Assembly: GCA_963578705.1 (NCBI GenBank)
Contig: CAUZDT010000003.1
Location: 1-49,639, forward strand
Direction of reading: 5' to 3'
Length of the DNA: 49,639 nucleotides
DNA from: UBA8886 sp963578705
GTDB taxonomy: Archaea > Thermoplasmatota > Poseidoniia > MGIII > CG-Epi1
Shown here: piece after piece, positions 24,748 through 33,146 of the stretch
Layout of the letters: each line of letters begins with the position of its first letter
Numbering within the stretch: position 1 is the stretch's first letter
Translations under genes and position numbers: made by a program
Notes under the pieces: generated by a model
Told to the model about the DNA's origin: nothing
The model's database searches: none
The model's input: only the letters and a program-made list of their open reading frames with translations

Positions 24748-26066
24748 AGCGTGTCGTAGAAAAGGATCATGAAGATGGTCGCGACGACGCAGGTAATCAC
24801 CATCACCGGCAGTCCCACCCGCATCCATTCGCCAGTCGTAATTTTGTGTCCGCCGCGCTCGCTGATTGAGACGGCCATCACGTTGGCGCTCGACCCGATG
24901 GGGGTCGCGTTGCCGCCGAAGCCGCACCCCATTGCCAGCGCCCAGAAGAGCGGTGTGGTGTTAATGTCGCCCTCGCTCAGCTCGCCCAGCTTGTGGATGA
25001 CCGGAATCATCGCGGCGGCGAAGGGAATATTGTCGATAATCGCCGACGCGATGGCCGAGACCCAGATGACCGCGACCGCCAGCATCAGCGGGTCCTCCGC
25101 GAAGGTGTCGAAAATCCAGCTCGCCAGCGCAGTGAGGTGGCCTACCCCTTCTAGGCCACCGACCATTGCGAACAGCCCGGCAAAGAAGAGCAGCGCCGGC
25201 CACTCTACCCTCTCGACCACATCGGGCAGGTCGGGCAGCGAAAGCGCAATCGCTAGCCCGGCACCGCCGAGGGCGATGGCCGAAATCTCCAGCTCGAGGT
25301 GGATTATCTCGTGTACCGAAAATGTCACAATCGTGAGTGCCAGCGCCGCCAGAGTGCGGTTCATCATCGACAGGTCCTTTACGGTGGCCCATTCGTCCTC
25401 CAGCAGCACCTCCTCCACATGCTCGGGCTTGGTTTCAATCCAGTCGCGGTAGTAGTAGCGCATGTACCCCATCGTCGCGACCCACGCCACCACCGTCAGC
25501 GGTGTCAGGTGCTCGATGAAGCTGTTGAAGGTGAAGCCGGTCGAGGCGGCAATCATGACGTTGGGCGGGTCGCCGACCAGCGTCGCGACGCCCCCCGTGT
25601 TCGACAGGATGGCCTCGGTAATCAGCAGCGGGATGGCACTGATTTGCAGCTTGTTGCAAATCTTGATGGTAACCGGTGCAATCAGGATAATCGCGGTGAC
25701 GTTGTCGATTACCACCGATATCAGCGTCGTGAAAGTTCCAAGGTAGACCACCAGCATCCACGGGTCGCCCTTCGAGAGCTTGGTCGCCTTGATGGCGATG
25801 AACTCGAAGAAGCCGCTGATTTCGAGCATCCCGGCGAAAATCATCATCCCCATCAGCAGCCCGATGACGTTGAACTCAATCGCGGCGAACAGGTTGCCTT
25901 CGCACTCGCCGTCAGTGCACCAGTCGAGCGTGCCGGTCAGCTTGCCAACAGCGAGCATCGCCACCGCCCCCATCCAGGCGGCGGTCGTGCGGTGCACGAA
26001 CTCGCCCAGGATGAGCACGAATGCTATAATGAAAATCAGTAGTATCAGCGCCGCTGCCAGAGTCAT
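24732..26066 (-). CDS. ArsB/NhaD-type ion transporter (IT superfamily permease)
   Basis: 444 residues, about eleven membrane helices in two inverted repeats. Repeat signatures GGVATLVGDPPNVMIA and CGFGGNATPIGSSANVM, each near VIDNVTAIIL / IIDNIPFAAAMIPV, are those of the ArsB/NhaD/P-protein family. Likely a sodium/proton antiporter (NhaD type) given a marine setting; arsenite or organic-anion transport is possible, and no ars genes are nearby. ATG 26066 lies 27 bp from TAAAAG. The C-terminal end overlaps the rhomboid gene by 16 bp (convergent). Confidence 0.85.
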   Translation of the reverse strand: MTLAAALILLIFIIAFVLILGEFVHRTTAAWMGAVAMLAVGKLTGTLDWCTDGECEGNLFAAIEFNVIGLLMGMMIFAGMLEISGFFEFIAIKATKLSKGDPWMLVVYLGTFTTLISVVIDNVTAIILIAPVTIKICNKLQISAIPLLITEAILSNTGGVATLVGDPPNVMIAASTGFTFNSFIEHLTPLTVVAWVATMGYMRYYYRDWIETKPEHVEEVLLEDEWATVKDLSMMNRTLAALALTIVTFSVHEIIHLELEISAIALGGAGLAIALSLPDLPDVVERVEWPALLFFAGLFAMVGGLEGVGHLTALASWIFDTFAEDPLMLAVAVIWVSAIASAIIDNIPFAAAMIPVIHKLGELSEGDINTTPLFWALAMGCGFGGNATPIGSSANVMAVSISERGGHKITTGEWMRVGLPVMVITCVVATIFMILFYDTLYVNP

Positions 26067-26088
26067 CGTCGTGGTGATTAAGCTGGCA

Positions 26089-26096
26089 GATAAAAG
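26089..26096 (-). promoter_or_regulatory. TATA-like box for the transporter
   Basis: GATAAAAG (CTTTTATC on minus), about 27 bp from ATG 26066 and directly beside the purL stop codon at 26098. Confidence 0.5.
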
Positions 26097-26097
26097 C

Positions 26098-28389
26098 CTA
26101 GGCCAGTCGCTCGGCGAGCGGCGTTTCCCACGCCGTGCGTAGCGCCGCCGGCGCGAGCGACAGTAGCGTTTCGCCCTCGCGGGTCACGCACAGTTCGCCG
26201 GCGGGCGCACCGAGCCGCACCGCGTGGTCGAAGCGCGCCGTAAAGCTGGCTTCGCAGCTCGGGGCGACCTGCACTAGCCAGCGCCCCGGGGTCTCGCTGA
26301 ATAGAGCCAGCATCGCGTCCAGCTCCGGCGGCAGCTCGACCGCTGCGCCCTGCCCCGAAAGGCACATCTCGGCCAGCGCCACCGCCAGGCCACCCGCCGA
26401 GAGGTCGTGGCACGCGACTACTTCGCCCGTCCCGATGGCCACGATGAGTGCTTCCATGCGCGGGACCAGCGTCGCGAAGTCGACCCGCGGCAGCGCACCC
26501 TCGGCACAGCCGAAGGTGCGCGAAACCAGACTGGCGCCCATTTCCGTTCCTGTCGGGCCGACGAGCCACAACTCGCCCTGCGGCTTGAGGTCGCTGGTGA
26601 CGCAGTTGCGGATATCCTCGACGATGCCGACTCCCATCAGTACTGGCGTCGGCGGAATAGCGCCTTGCGGGGTTTCGTTGTAGAAGCTGACGTTGCCCGA
26701 GACATACGGTACCCCCAGCGCCAGCGCGCCCTCCGCGAGGGCTTCGCACGCGGCGCGGAACTGGCCCATGATTTCAGGCTTCTGGGGATTACCGAAGCAG
26801 AGGCAGTCGGCGAGCGAGTCAATCCGCGCGCCGACTGCGGCGAGATTGCCGCACACCTCGGCAATCGCCAGCAGCGTCCCCGCGCGGGGGTCAGCTTCCA
26901 TCAGCCAAGGGCTGATGTCGCTGGTCAGCGCCAGCCCACGCCAACTTCCCGGGACGGGTTTCAGCACCGCGGCGTCGCCCGGTCCTTCGTGGCCTACGGG
27001 GCCTTGCAACGGGTTCAGCGCAGTCGCGCCGCGCACCTGGTGGTCGTACTGACGAATAACCCACTCGCGCGACCCCATTTCGGGGGTCGCGAGCAGCGCG
27101 AGCAGCAGCGTGCCGAGGTCGGCAGGCCGTTTCAGCTCGACCGCTGCAGCTGCTGGTGGCTTCGGCTCGAGCGACGGCCGCCGGTAGGCGGGGCCGCCGG
27201 TCGTGAATTCCAGGTCGAGGTCGAGCACGGTCGTCCCGTGCCAGTCGACGCGCGTCCGCTTCTGCGGGACGACCTCGCCAATTTCAATAGCCTCGACATC
27301 CCACGCCGCGCAGCGTTCGAGCACCGCCGCGACCTTGTCGGGGCGTACGGTGAACATCATGCGCTCCTGCGATTCGGAGACCCAGATTTCCCACGGCGCC
27401 ATACCCGGCTGCTTGAGCGGCACCCGCTCCAGGTCGACGCGCGCGCCGCAGCCGCCGTCGAGCGCCAGCTCGCCGACGACGCACGAGAGTCCGCCGCCGC
27501 CAAGGTCCTTCATCCCGGTCAGCAGCCCGTCGCGGTTCAGCTCGAGGCAGAGGTGTATCAGCGGCTCCTTGGTAATCGGGTCGCCCAGCTGCACCGCGCC
27601 GATATCGCTCTCGGAGCCCGCTTCTAGCTCGCGCGACGCGAAGGTGACGCCGTGGATACCGTCGCGTCCCGTGCGGCCGCCGGCGAGGATGTAGATGTCG
27701 CCCGCCCCGCCAGCGCGGCTGTGAATCAGCTCGCTCTTTGGCATGATACCGATGCAGCCGACGTTCACCAGTGGGTTGCCGGTGTAGGCGGGGTGGAACG
27801 CCACCTGCCCTGCCACGGTCGGGATGCCGACACGGTTGCCGTAATCGCGGATGCCCGCTACGACGCCCTCCATCAGGTAGCGCGGGTGCTTGACGCCGTC
27901 GGGCAATTCGCTACGCGGGGTGTCCAGCTCCCCGAAAAACAGCGGGTCGACCAGCGCAATCGGCTGCGCCCCCATGCAGACCACGTCGCGCAGGATGCCG
28001 CCGATGCCGGTCGCCGCGCCGCCGTACGGGTCGAGCGCCGAGGGGTGGTTGTGCGATTCGAGCCCGACGGCGTAATAGTGGTCGTCGTCGAACTCCATAA
28101 TCCCCGCGTCCTCCCGCACGGCGACCTTGCGCGGCACGTCGAGGCCAAAGACGGTCTCCTCGAGCACGGGGCGCGACGACTTGTAGCTGCAGTGCTCCGA
28201 CCACGCCTGGTCAATCGCCTGCAGTTCAACGTCGGTCGGCACCCGCCCTTCGTCGCGAAAGTGGTCGCGTACCTTCTCCAGCTCCGTCACCGAGAGCCCC
28301 AGTCCCAGAGCCTCGCCCGTCGCCTCGAGGTCGCCGTCGAGCGGCACCGCGAACGCCTGTTCTGCGCCCGCTAGCGGCTGTAACCTCAT
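26098..28389 (-). CDS. purL: Phosphoribosylformylglycinamidine synthase subunit PurL
   Basis: FGAM synthase catalytic subunit, 763 residues, the small Bacillus/archaeal type that works with PurS and PurQ in step 4 of purine synthesis. WSEHCSYKSSRPVL, HNHPSALDPYGGAATGIGG, DLGGGGLSCVVGE and AVGARIDSLADCLCFGNP are family landmarks of the two AIRS-like halves, and HDLSAGGLAVALAEM lies in the second. ATG 28389 overlaps the purS stop (ATGA), so the two are translationally coupled. purQ is not in the window; purC is 2 kb away in another unit. Confidence 0.96.
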   Translation of the reverse strand: MRLQPLAGAEQAFAVPLDGDLEATGEALGLGLSVTELEKVRDHFRDEGRVPTDVELQAIDQAWSEHCSYKSSRPVLEETVFGLDVPRKVAVREDAGIMEFDDDHYYAVGLESHNHPSALDPYGGAATGIGGILRDVVCMGAQPIALVDPLFFGELDTPRSELPDGVKHPRYLMEGVVAGIRDYGNRVGIPTVAGQVAFHPAYTGNPLVNVGCIGIMPKSELIHSRAGGAGDIYILAGGRTGRDGIHGVTFASRELEAGSESDIGAVQLGDPITKEPLIHLCLELNRDGLLTGMKDLGGGGLSCVVGELALDGGCGARVDLERVPLKQPGMAPWEIWVSESQERMMFTVRPDKVAAVLERCAAWDVEAIEIGEVVPQKRTRVDWHGTTVLDLDLEFTTGGPAYRRPSLEPKPPAAAAVELKRPADLGTLLLALLATPEMGSREWVIRQYDHQVRGATALNPLQGPVGHEGPGDAAVLKPVPGSWRGLALTSDISPWLMEADPRAGTLLAIAEVCGNLAAVGARIDSLADCLCFGNPQKPEIMGQFRAACEALAEGALALGVPYVSGNVSFYNETPQGAIPPTPVLMGVGIVEDIRNCVTSDLKPQGELWLVGPTGTEMGASLVSRTFGCAEGALPRVDFATLVPRMEALIVAIGTGEVVACHDLSAGGLAVALAEMCLSGQGAAVELPPELDAMLALFSETPGRWLVQVAPSCEASFTARFDHAVRLGAPAGELCVTREGETLLSLAPAALRTAWETPLAERLA

Positions 28390-28628
28390 TCCGCCACCAT
28401 GATGGAGTAATCGTGCACCACGGGATTGGCAAGCAGACGCCGGCACATGCGCTCCGCCTCGGCCAGCGCCTTGGCCTCGGGAAGCTCGAGCGAGACGCGG
28501 TAGCAGCGCGCCGACGCGACCGCCCCGACGGAGTCGAAGCCGAGCAATCCCAGTGCTTTCTGGACGTTGGCGCCCTCGGGGTCAGCCATCCCTGGCTTGA
28601 GTCCGACACGTATCTCAATCTCGGTCAT
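28386..28628 (-). CDS. purS: FGAM synthase subunit PurS
   Basis: 80 residues, the normal size of this small bridging subunit that links PurL and PurQ. IEIRVGLKPGMADPEGANV and the central ALGLLGFDSVGAV, with YRVSLELPEA, match the family. First gene of purS-purL; GATAAAAAGC (28648-28657) is 24 bp upstream, implying a leaderless mRNA. Confidence 0.95.
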   Translation of the reverse strand: MTEIEIRVGLKPGMADPEGANVQKALGLLGFDSVGAVASARCYRVSLELPEAKALAEAERMCRRLLANPVVHDYSIMVAE

Positions 28629-28647
28629 TGCGCCCCCATCGCAGGTG

Positions 28648-28657
28648 GATAAAAAGC
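28648..28657 (-). promoter_or_regulatory. TATA-like box for purS-purL
   Basis: GATAAAAAGC lies 24 bp from purS ATG 28628; the 34-nt gap holds nothing else. Confidence 0.5.
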
Positions 28658-28662
28658 GGAAC

Positions 28663-29166
28663 TCAGGCTTCCCGTGTTCGCATCCAGCCCGCCCCCGCGC
28701 CGAGCAACAGGAAGAGCAGCAGGATTCCGTCGTCGCTGCCGTGCGCCAGCGGCTTCGCCACCATCAGGTACTCAATGCCGAACGCCGCGCCCAGCATGGC
28801 GGTCGTCGTAATCCAGAGCGTCGGGTCGCCCATAGTGCCGCCCCCGTCGGCGATTGCGCGCAGCCGCGGCACAACCGCCATTGGGATAACCGCAACCATC
28901 ACCAGTAGCAGTATGAGTGAGTTGTCAATCCACGCCTCGCCGAAGTTATGCTCGTCCCCGTTGAGAACAAGATAGAGGCCGAATATCAGCGCCAGCCCGC
29001 CGCCGCCGGTCGCCATCGACGCCATCGCGCGCGCCATCGATGCCAGCTCGCGGCGCGTCTCGCCCTCGGCGCGCTCCATGCGCAGCATCGCGACCGCGGC
29101 CGCAATTAGCCCGCTGAAAAGCGTAATCGCGCCGATGATATGCAGGTAGAGAACTATTTCGGACAT
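28663..29166 (-). CDS. Four-helix membrane protein, DUF2269-like
   Basis: 167 residues with four predicted helices (about 4-26, 52-70, 84-100, 118-160 including a final hairpin). The opening YLHIIGAITLFSGLIAA, a basic stretch with ELASMARAM and the second helix GLALIFGLYLVLNG recall DUF2269-type integral membrane proteins, whose function is unknown. The recognition is tentative. It may have its own promoter: TAAAA at 29189-29193, 25 bp from the start, partly inside the pgpA stop codon. Confidence 0.6.
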   Translation of the reverse strand: MSEIVLYLHIIGAITLFSGLIAAAVAMLRMERAEGETRRELASMARAMASMATGGGGLALIFGLYLVLNGDEHNFGEAWIDNSLILLLVMVAVIPMAVVPRLRAIADGGGTMGDPTLWITTTAMLGAAFGIEYLMVAKPLAHGSDDGILLLFLLLGAGAGWMRTREA

Positions 29167-29187
29167 GGGGCCGCAGGCGAGGGCTGG

Positions 29188-29658
29188 CTAAAACAGGAGC
29201 GGCAGTAGCAGCAGTATGGCGGCTGCCAGGATGCCGGCGGCGATATCGTCGAGCATCACCCCGTCGCCGCCCCCGATTTTCTCTAGCCGCGAGACTGGCC
29301 ACGGCTTCAGGATGTCGAAAGCGCGGAACAGGACGAACAGCGCCAGCAAATCCACCGTATCGGGGACGCCAGCGGCGAGCCAGATGATGGCGGCGCCGAG
29401 CAGGTAGCCCGCCACCTCGTCCAGCACGAAGCGGCCGGGGTCCTCGCCCCACTCCTGTTCAGCCCATTCGGCGAGGTTGCGGCCCAGCGGGTAGAGCAGT
29501 AGCGCGACCGCCAGCAGCGCGTAGCCGCCCTGCGCCCCGCCATAGGCCATGGCACCCCACGCTAGCACCGCCGCGCCAGCGCTGCCGGCGGTCCCGGGAC
29601 CGTAAGGCGCCCGCCCCAGCCCGAGACCAGTCGCCGCGAGTTCACGCCAGTCAACCAT
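29188..29658 (-). CDS. pgpA: Phosphatidylglycerophosphatase A family protein (PgpA-like)
   Basis: 156 residues, membrane lipid phosphatase. Hallmarks: GLGLGRAPYGPGTAGS near the N-terminus, DPGRFVLDEVAGYL carrying the acidic catalytic Glu/Asp, and FRAFDILKPWPVSRLE then GGDGVMLDDIAAG. In bacteria it removes phosphate from phosphatidylglycerophosphate; in an archaeon the substrate would be archaetidylglycerol- or archaetidylinositol-type phosphate. It lies beside a CDP-alcohol phosphatidyltransferase, which would make such a substrate. ATG 29658 is 25 bp from CTATATAAAT. Confidence 0.93.
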   Translation of the reverse strand: MVDWRELAATGLGLGRAPYGPGTAGSAGAAVLAWGAMAYGGAQGGYALLAVALLLYPLGRNLAEWAEQEWGEDPGRFVLDEVAGYLLGAAIIWLAAGVPDTVDLLALFVLFRAFDILKPWPVSRLEKIGGGDGVMLDDIAAGILAAAILLLLPLLF

Positions 29659-29677
29659 TATTTTCTACTGACGACTC

Positions 29678-29687
29678 CTATATAAAT
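29678..29687 (-). promoter_or_regulatory. TATA box for pgpA
   Basis: CTATATAAAT is centred 25 bp from ATG 29658. Its last base is the last base of the upstream CDP-alcohol transferase stop codon. Confidence 0.7.
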
Positions 29688-30310
29688 CATACTTCCGACG
29701 CGTTCCGCCAGAAATGGACCAGCCGCTGCACCACCGTGAGATTCCCCAGTAGTGCCAGCAGCGCCAGCGTGCCGGTCGCCCAGAGCGCCGGGTCGCCGGC
29801 CAGTTCGCCCCCCGCAAGGCCGAGTGCCAGCAGGATGATGCGCTCCGGCCGCTCAACCAGCCCGACCGCCTGCTGGCTGATACCGAGGCGCTCCGCCGCT
29901 GCACGCGCGTAGGAAGTGAGCAGCGCGCCGATGAGCGCCGCCAGCGCCCACGCCTCGCCCGAAATTCCGGGCGCCTGCGGTAGTGGCACCAGCCAGCCGC
30001 CGAGCAGCAGCGCGCCGAAGAGCAGGCTGTCCGAATAGCGATCGGTCAGCGCGTCGAGGAAGCCGCCGCGCACCGACGTCTGCCCGGCGGAGCGCGCCAG
30101 CAGTCCGTCGCCGCCGTCGGCCAGCCCCGCCAGCAGCAGCAACGCCACACCGGGAAGGATGGCGGCGGCGTGCAGTTGCCACGCCGCCGCCATGGTCAGC
30201 GCCAGTCCCAGGAAGGTGAGGTTGTTGGGGCGGATGCCGATGCGGCCCATGAAAACACCCAGCGGGCGCAGCAGCTCGTTACTATGCTTCTTCAGTATGT
30301 CGCTAAGCAC
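29687..30310 (-). CDS. CDP-alcohol phosphatidyltransferase (archaetidylinositol-phosphate or archaetidylglycerophosphate synthase-like)
   Basis: 207 residues, six membrane helices. The full catalytic signature DxxDGxxARx8GxxxDxxxD is present: Asp65, Asp68-Gly69, Ala72-Arg73, Gly82, Asp86, Asp90. The N-terminal RPNNLTFLGL is typical of archaetidylinositol phosphate synthases. It transfers CDP-archaeol to an alcohol phosphate, making the head-group phosphate that PgpA next door could hydrolyse. The acceptor (inositol phosphate or glycerophosphate) cannot be read. GTG 30310 is the only start giving a full-length N-terminus. Confidence 0.88.
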   Translation of the reverse strand: MLSDILKKHSNELLRPLGVFMGRIGIRPNNLTFLGLALTMAAAWQLHAAAILPGVALLLLAGLADGGDGLLARSAGQTSVRGGFLDALTDRYSDSLLFGALLLGGWLVPLPQAPGISGEAWALAALIGALLTSYARAAAERLGISQQAVGLVERPERIILLALGLAGGELAGDPALWATGTLALLALLGNLTVVQRLVHFWRNASEV

Positions 30311-30367
30311 GCTTTGTGAGAGTTACTTGTGGCTATTCAACCTTGTGCCCCCAGCCACCGGTGCTGC

Positions 30368-30373
30368 TTTTAG
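30368..30373 (+). promoter_or_regulatory. TATA-like element for purC
   Basis: TTTTAG is centred about 27 bp before ATG 30398 in an otherwise GC-rich divergent gap. Confidence 0.4.
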
Positions 30374-30397
30374 TCCCGCCCCTGCTTTCAGGGCGCC

Positions 30398-31360
30398 ATG
30401 GTCGCCCGTGACATCCTGCAACAGCAGCTTCCCCATACTTTGGTGGAGACCAATTACGAGGACCAGGGTGAGCTCTACCGCGGCAAGGTGCGCGACAACT
30501 ACATCAAGGAAGAGACCATCACGATGGTCACTACCGACCGTATCTCCGCTTTCGACTGTGTGCTGGGAACAGTCCCCTTCAAGGGACAGGCGCTGGTCGA
30601 GATGGCCGACTGGTGGTTCGGCGAGACGGCGGACATAGTCGCCAACCACGTTCTCCGCAGGCCGCACCCCAACGTCTGGACCGTTCGCCGATGCGACCCC
30701 ATCCAGGTCGAGATGGTCGTGCGAGGCTACCTGACTGGCATCACCCCCACCTCAATCTGGACCGCCTACGAGAAGGGCGACCGCAATTTCTGCGGCAACG
30801 AGCTGCCGGACGGGATGCGCAAACACGAGAAATTGCCGGAGCCAATCATCACCCCCTCGACCAAGGCGGCGCAGGGCGACCACGATGAGTCGGTCGCCCC
30901 GGAGGAGCTCTTCCGCCGCGGGGCGGTCGACCCCGGGCTCTACCAAGAGTTGGCGAAAATCTCGATGAAGCTCTACCGCCGTGGCGTCAAGCGCGCCGCA
31001 GAGCGCGGCATGATTTTCGTCGATACCAAGTACGAGTTCGGCATCTCCAGCGGCAAGATTATGCTGATGGACGAGGTCAATACGCCCGACTCCAGCCGCT
31101 ACTGGATGGCGGACGACTACGAAAAGCGCTTCGAGAAAGGAGAAGAGCCACGCAAGTTCGACAAGGAATACGTCCGCACCTGGCTCGCGGAGCAGGGTTT
31201 CCGGGGCAAGGGCAAGCCGCCCGCGCTGACCGACGACTTGCGAGTGGAGGCGGCCGCGCGCTATATCGAAGTGGCTGAAACCTTCACGGGCGAGGAGATG
31301 CCGCTGGAATTGGGACCGGCCGGCGGCGTAATTTACCAGGTGCTCAACCCGTTTATCTAG
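30398..31360 (+). CDS. purC: SAICAR synthetase (PurC)
   Basis: Phosphoribosylaminoimidazole-succinocarboxamide synthase, 320 residues, the longer eukaryote/archaeal-like version. Start of the fold: RGKVRDNY with ATP-binding Lys; TTDRISAFD, VVRGYLTGI, then TPSTKAAQGDHDES (substrate/ATP loop) and GMIFVDTKYEFG and MDEVNTPDSSRYW near the Mg site. Step 7 of purine synthesis. Stands alone as a single-gene unit. Confidence 0.96.
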   Translation: MVARDILQQQLPHTLVETNYEDQGELYRGKVRDNYIKEETITMVTTDRISAFDCVLGTVPFKGQALVEMADWWFGETADIVANHVLRRPHPNVWTVRRCDPIQVEMVVRGYLTGITPTSIWTAYEKGDRNFCGNELPDGMRKHEKLPEPIITPSTKAAQGDHDESVAPEELFRRGAVDPGLYQELAKISMKLYRRGVKRAAERGMIFVDTKYEFGISSGKIMLMDEVNTPDSSRYWMADDYEKRFEKGEEPRKFDKEYVRTWLAEQGFRGKGKPPALTDDLRVEAAARYIEVAETFTGEEMPLELGPAGGVIYQVLNPFI

Positions 31361-31414
31361 TTCTCGACGATTCTTATTTAAAACAAACTTTTCCGGTCGC
31401 TTCGCTCCCGCAAA

Positions 31415-31428
31415 ATTTTGACCAAAAT
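31415..31428. repeat. Palindrome ATTTTG-AC-CAAAAT upstream of the coiled-coil gene
   Basis: Perfect 6-bp arms with a 2-bp centre in the 137-bp AT-rich gap between purC and the coiled-coil gene, 36 bp before its TATA box. A second, imperfect symmetric element GCACGAATAATTGTGC lies at 31438-31453. Both look like operator sites; either could also be part of the purC terminator. Confidence 0.4.
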
Positions 31429-31463
31429 AGGGCATAATGCACGAATAATTGTGCGGGGCTGAT

Positions 31464-31470
31464 TTTATAT
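31464..31470 (+). promoter_or_regulatory. TATA box for the coiled-coil / nucleotidyltransferase unit
   Basis: TTTATAT predicts a start of transcription near 31492, six bases before ATG 31498. Confidence 0.65.
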
Positions 31471-31497
31471 CTGAGCATTGGACGTCACCTCGCCCCC

Positions 31498-32385
31498 ATG
31501 GCGCAGAAGAAGAGGCAGCAGCGCAAGCCGAAGACCGAGATACAACGTTCGGAAGAGCAGTTCCAGCGTTTTGTCGACCGCCGTAACGAATACAACAGTG
31601 AGGCGCGCATGCTACGCGACGAGCGCGACGCTATCCATGACCAGCGCGGAAAGGTGATGCAGAAAATCCTGGCCATGCGCGACGAGATGAAGGCGCATTC
31701 GCAGGCGAAGCAGCGTAGCATGCAGTCACGCAATAAGTTGCGTGACCAGGCACGCAAGCTGATTGCCGCCAAGCAGGCGCGGCGCAAGGATGGCAAGGGC
31801 GACAAGGGGCTGCACGGTACGGTCGAGGCGCTGATGTCCGAAATCATGGCGTCCGAGCGGCGGCTCGAGACGACCGAGATGACGATTGCCAAGGAGCGTG
31901 CGCTGCTCGAGCGGATTTCCATCCTGCGTCGCAGCCTGGGCGAGCAGCAGTCGTCGCTTGAGGAGCAGGAGCACCTGCACGCCGAGGTGGGCGAGCTGGA
32001 CCAGTCGATTGACGAGCGGTTCAGCGAGGCAGACCAGCACCACCTGGAAGTGGTGCGGCTGGCGAAGCTCAATTCGAAGCTTTACGACAAGATGACCGAG
32101 CTGATGAAGGAGGCGGCGCACCTCTCTGGCGAATCAGACAAGAAGCATCAGGTGTTCGTTGACGTCCGCAAGCGCGCCGACCACCAGCACGAGCGCGCGA
32201 TGGAGATGCTTGACCAGCTGCGGACCCACCGGAATGTGGCGCGCGAGGAACAGCAGGCGCGCTGGAAGGTGGTGCGCGACCGCCGCAAGGAGGTCAAGGA
32301 GGCGCTCTACGATGACAAGAAACTGGCCGAGGCGGCCGACGACGCCATCAGGGAACTGATGTTGGGCGGCAAGATTTCGCTCTGA
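31498..32385 (+). CDS. Archaeal coiled-coil protein (COG1340-like), function unknown
   Basis: 295 residues, almost entirely charged alpha-helix with heptad spacing and no membrane segment or enzyme motif. Basic N-terminus (AQKKRQQRKPK), long helices broken near the Gly/Lys-rich KDGKGDKGLHG (about 98-108), and a conserved-looking end (ARWKVVRDRRKEVKEALYDD) followed by a short tail. Resembles the conserved archaeal coiled-coil proteins of COG1340, whose role is unknown; a structural or RNA/ribosome-associated job is possible. The stop overlaps the start of the nucleotidyltransferase gene (TGATG). Confidence 0.75.
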   Translation: MAQKKRQQRKPKTEIQRSEEQFQRFVDRRNEYNSEARMLRDERDAIHDQRGKVMQKILAMRDEMKAHSQAKQRSMQSRNKLRDQARKLIAAKQARRKDGKGDKGLHGTVEALMSEIMASERRLETTEMTIAKERALLERISILRRSLGEQQSSLEEQEHLHAEVGELDQSIDERFSEADQHHLEVVRLAKLNSKLYDKMTELMKEAAHLSGESDKKHQVFVDVRKRADHQHERAMEMLDQLRTHRNVAREEQQARWKVVRDRRKEVKEALYDDKKLAEAADDAIRELMLGGKISL

Positions 32386-33110
32386 TGGACGCCATCGTCC
32401 TGGCGGGCGGCTTCGCGCGCCGCATGGGGGAGCTGGTGCGCCACATTCCAAAGCAGTTGCTCCCAGTCGCCGGCGAGCCGCTACTGGCGCACGTACTGCG
32501 CTCGCTCGAGGCAGTTGCGCCCGACCGCGTGCTGCTGGCGGTCAACGCCGCTTTTGCCAGCCAATTTGACGTGTTCATCGCCAGCTACGACGGCCCGCTG
32601 ACGCTGGAATTGGCGGTCGAGCAGGCGCGCGCCGAAGGCGAGAAGCCCGGCGCCCTCGGCGCGCTGGGGCAGCTGGTGGCGGAGCATCGCCTGGCGGGGC
32701 CGCTATTCATCGTCGGCGGCGACAACCTGTTCGATTTCGACCTCGCCCGCATGGCCGCGCTGAACCAACGCACGGGCGACGACGTTATCGGGCTCTACGA
32801 CGTTGGCGATACCGGGCTGGCGCAGCTCTACGGCATCGCGGCGCTCGAGGATGGCATTATCGTCGATTTCGTCGAGAAACCGGCGGAGCCGCGCTCGACG
32901 CTGGCGGCGACCGCTTGCTGGTTGCTCTCTCCCGGCGGGGTGCGGGCGCTCGCCGCCTACCTTGCGGCAGGCGGCGAGCGCGACGCGCTGGGCCATTTCC
33001 TGCCGTGGCGCATCGGTCGCGCGACGGTGCGCGGCATCGCGTATAGTGGGACCTGGTTCGACATCGGCGACCCCGAATCGTACGCGGTGGCGTGCGCCCA
33101 TTTCGGCTGA
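32385..33110 (+). CDS. NDP-sugar nucleotidyltransferase (glucose-1-phosphate thymidylyltransferase-like)
   Basis: 241 residues, left-handed-helix-free GT-A type nucleotidyltransferase that activates a sugar phosphate with NTP. VLAGGFARRM and PKQLLPVAGEPLL form the nucleotide/Lys loop, VGGDNLFDFDL supplies the metal Asp, VEKP the second sugar loop and WFDIGDPESY the C-terminal motif. Which sugar and nucleotide is not determinable. The product could feed glycan assembly for the AglB encoded in this window. Translationally coupled to the coiled-coil gene. Confidence 0.88.
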   Translation: MDAIVLAGGFARRMGELVRHIPKQLLPVAGEPLLAHVLRSLEAVAPDRVLLAVNAAFASQFDVFIASYDGPLTLELAVEQARAEGEKPGALGALGQLVAEHRLAGPLFIVGGDNLFDFDLARMAALNQRTGDDVIGLYDVGDTGLAQLYGIAALEDGIIVDFVEKPAEPRSTLAATACWLLSPGGVRALAAYLAAGGERDALGHFLPWRIGRATVRGIAYSGTWFDIGDPESYAVACAHFG

Positions 33111-33116
33111 AGAGCC

Positions 33117-33124
33117 TTTTTTAG
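33117..33124 (+). promoter_or_regulatory. T-rich element before the archaeosortase fusion gene
   Basis: TTTTTTAG is centred 26 bp before ATG 33147. It could serve as TATA-like box for this gene, as T-tract terminator for the upstream operon, or both. Confidence 0.4.
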
Positions 33125-33146
33125 CAGCGGGGGGTCGCGCGGGTTG

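Noticed and set aside
26407..27627. A 406-codon plus-strand frame over purL
   Set aside because: Arg/Ala-rich shadow of a certain gene.
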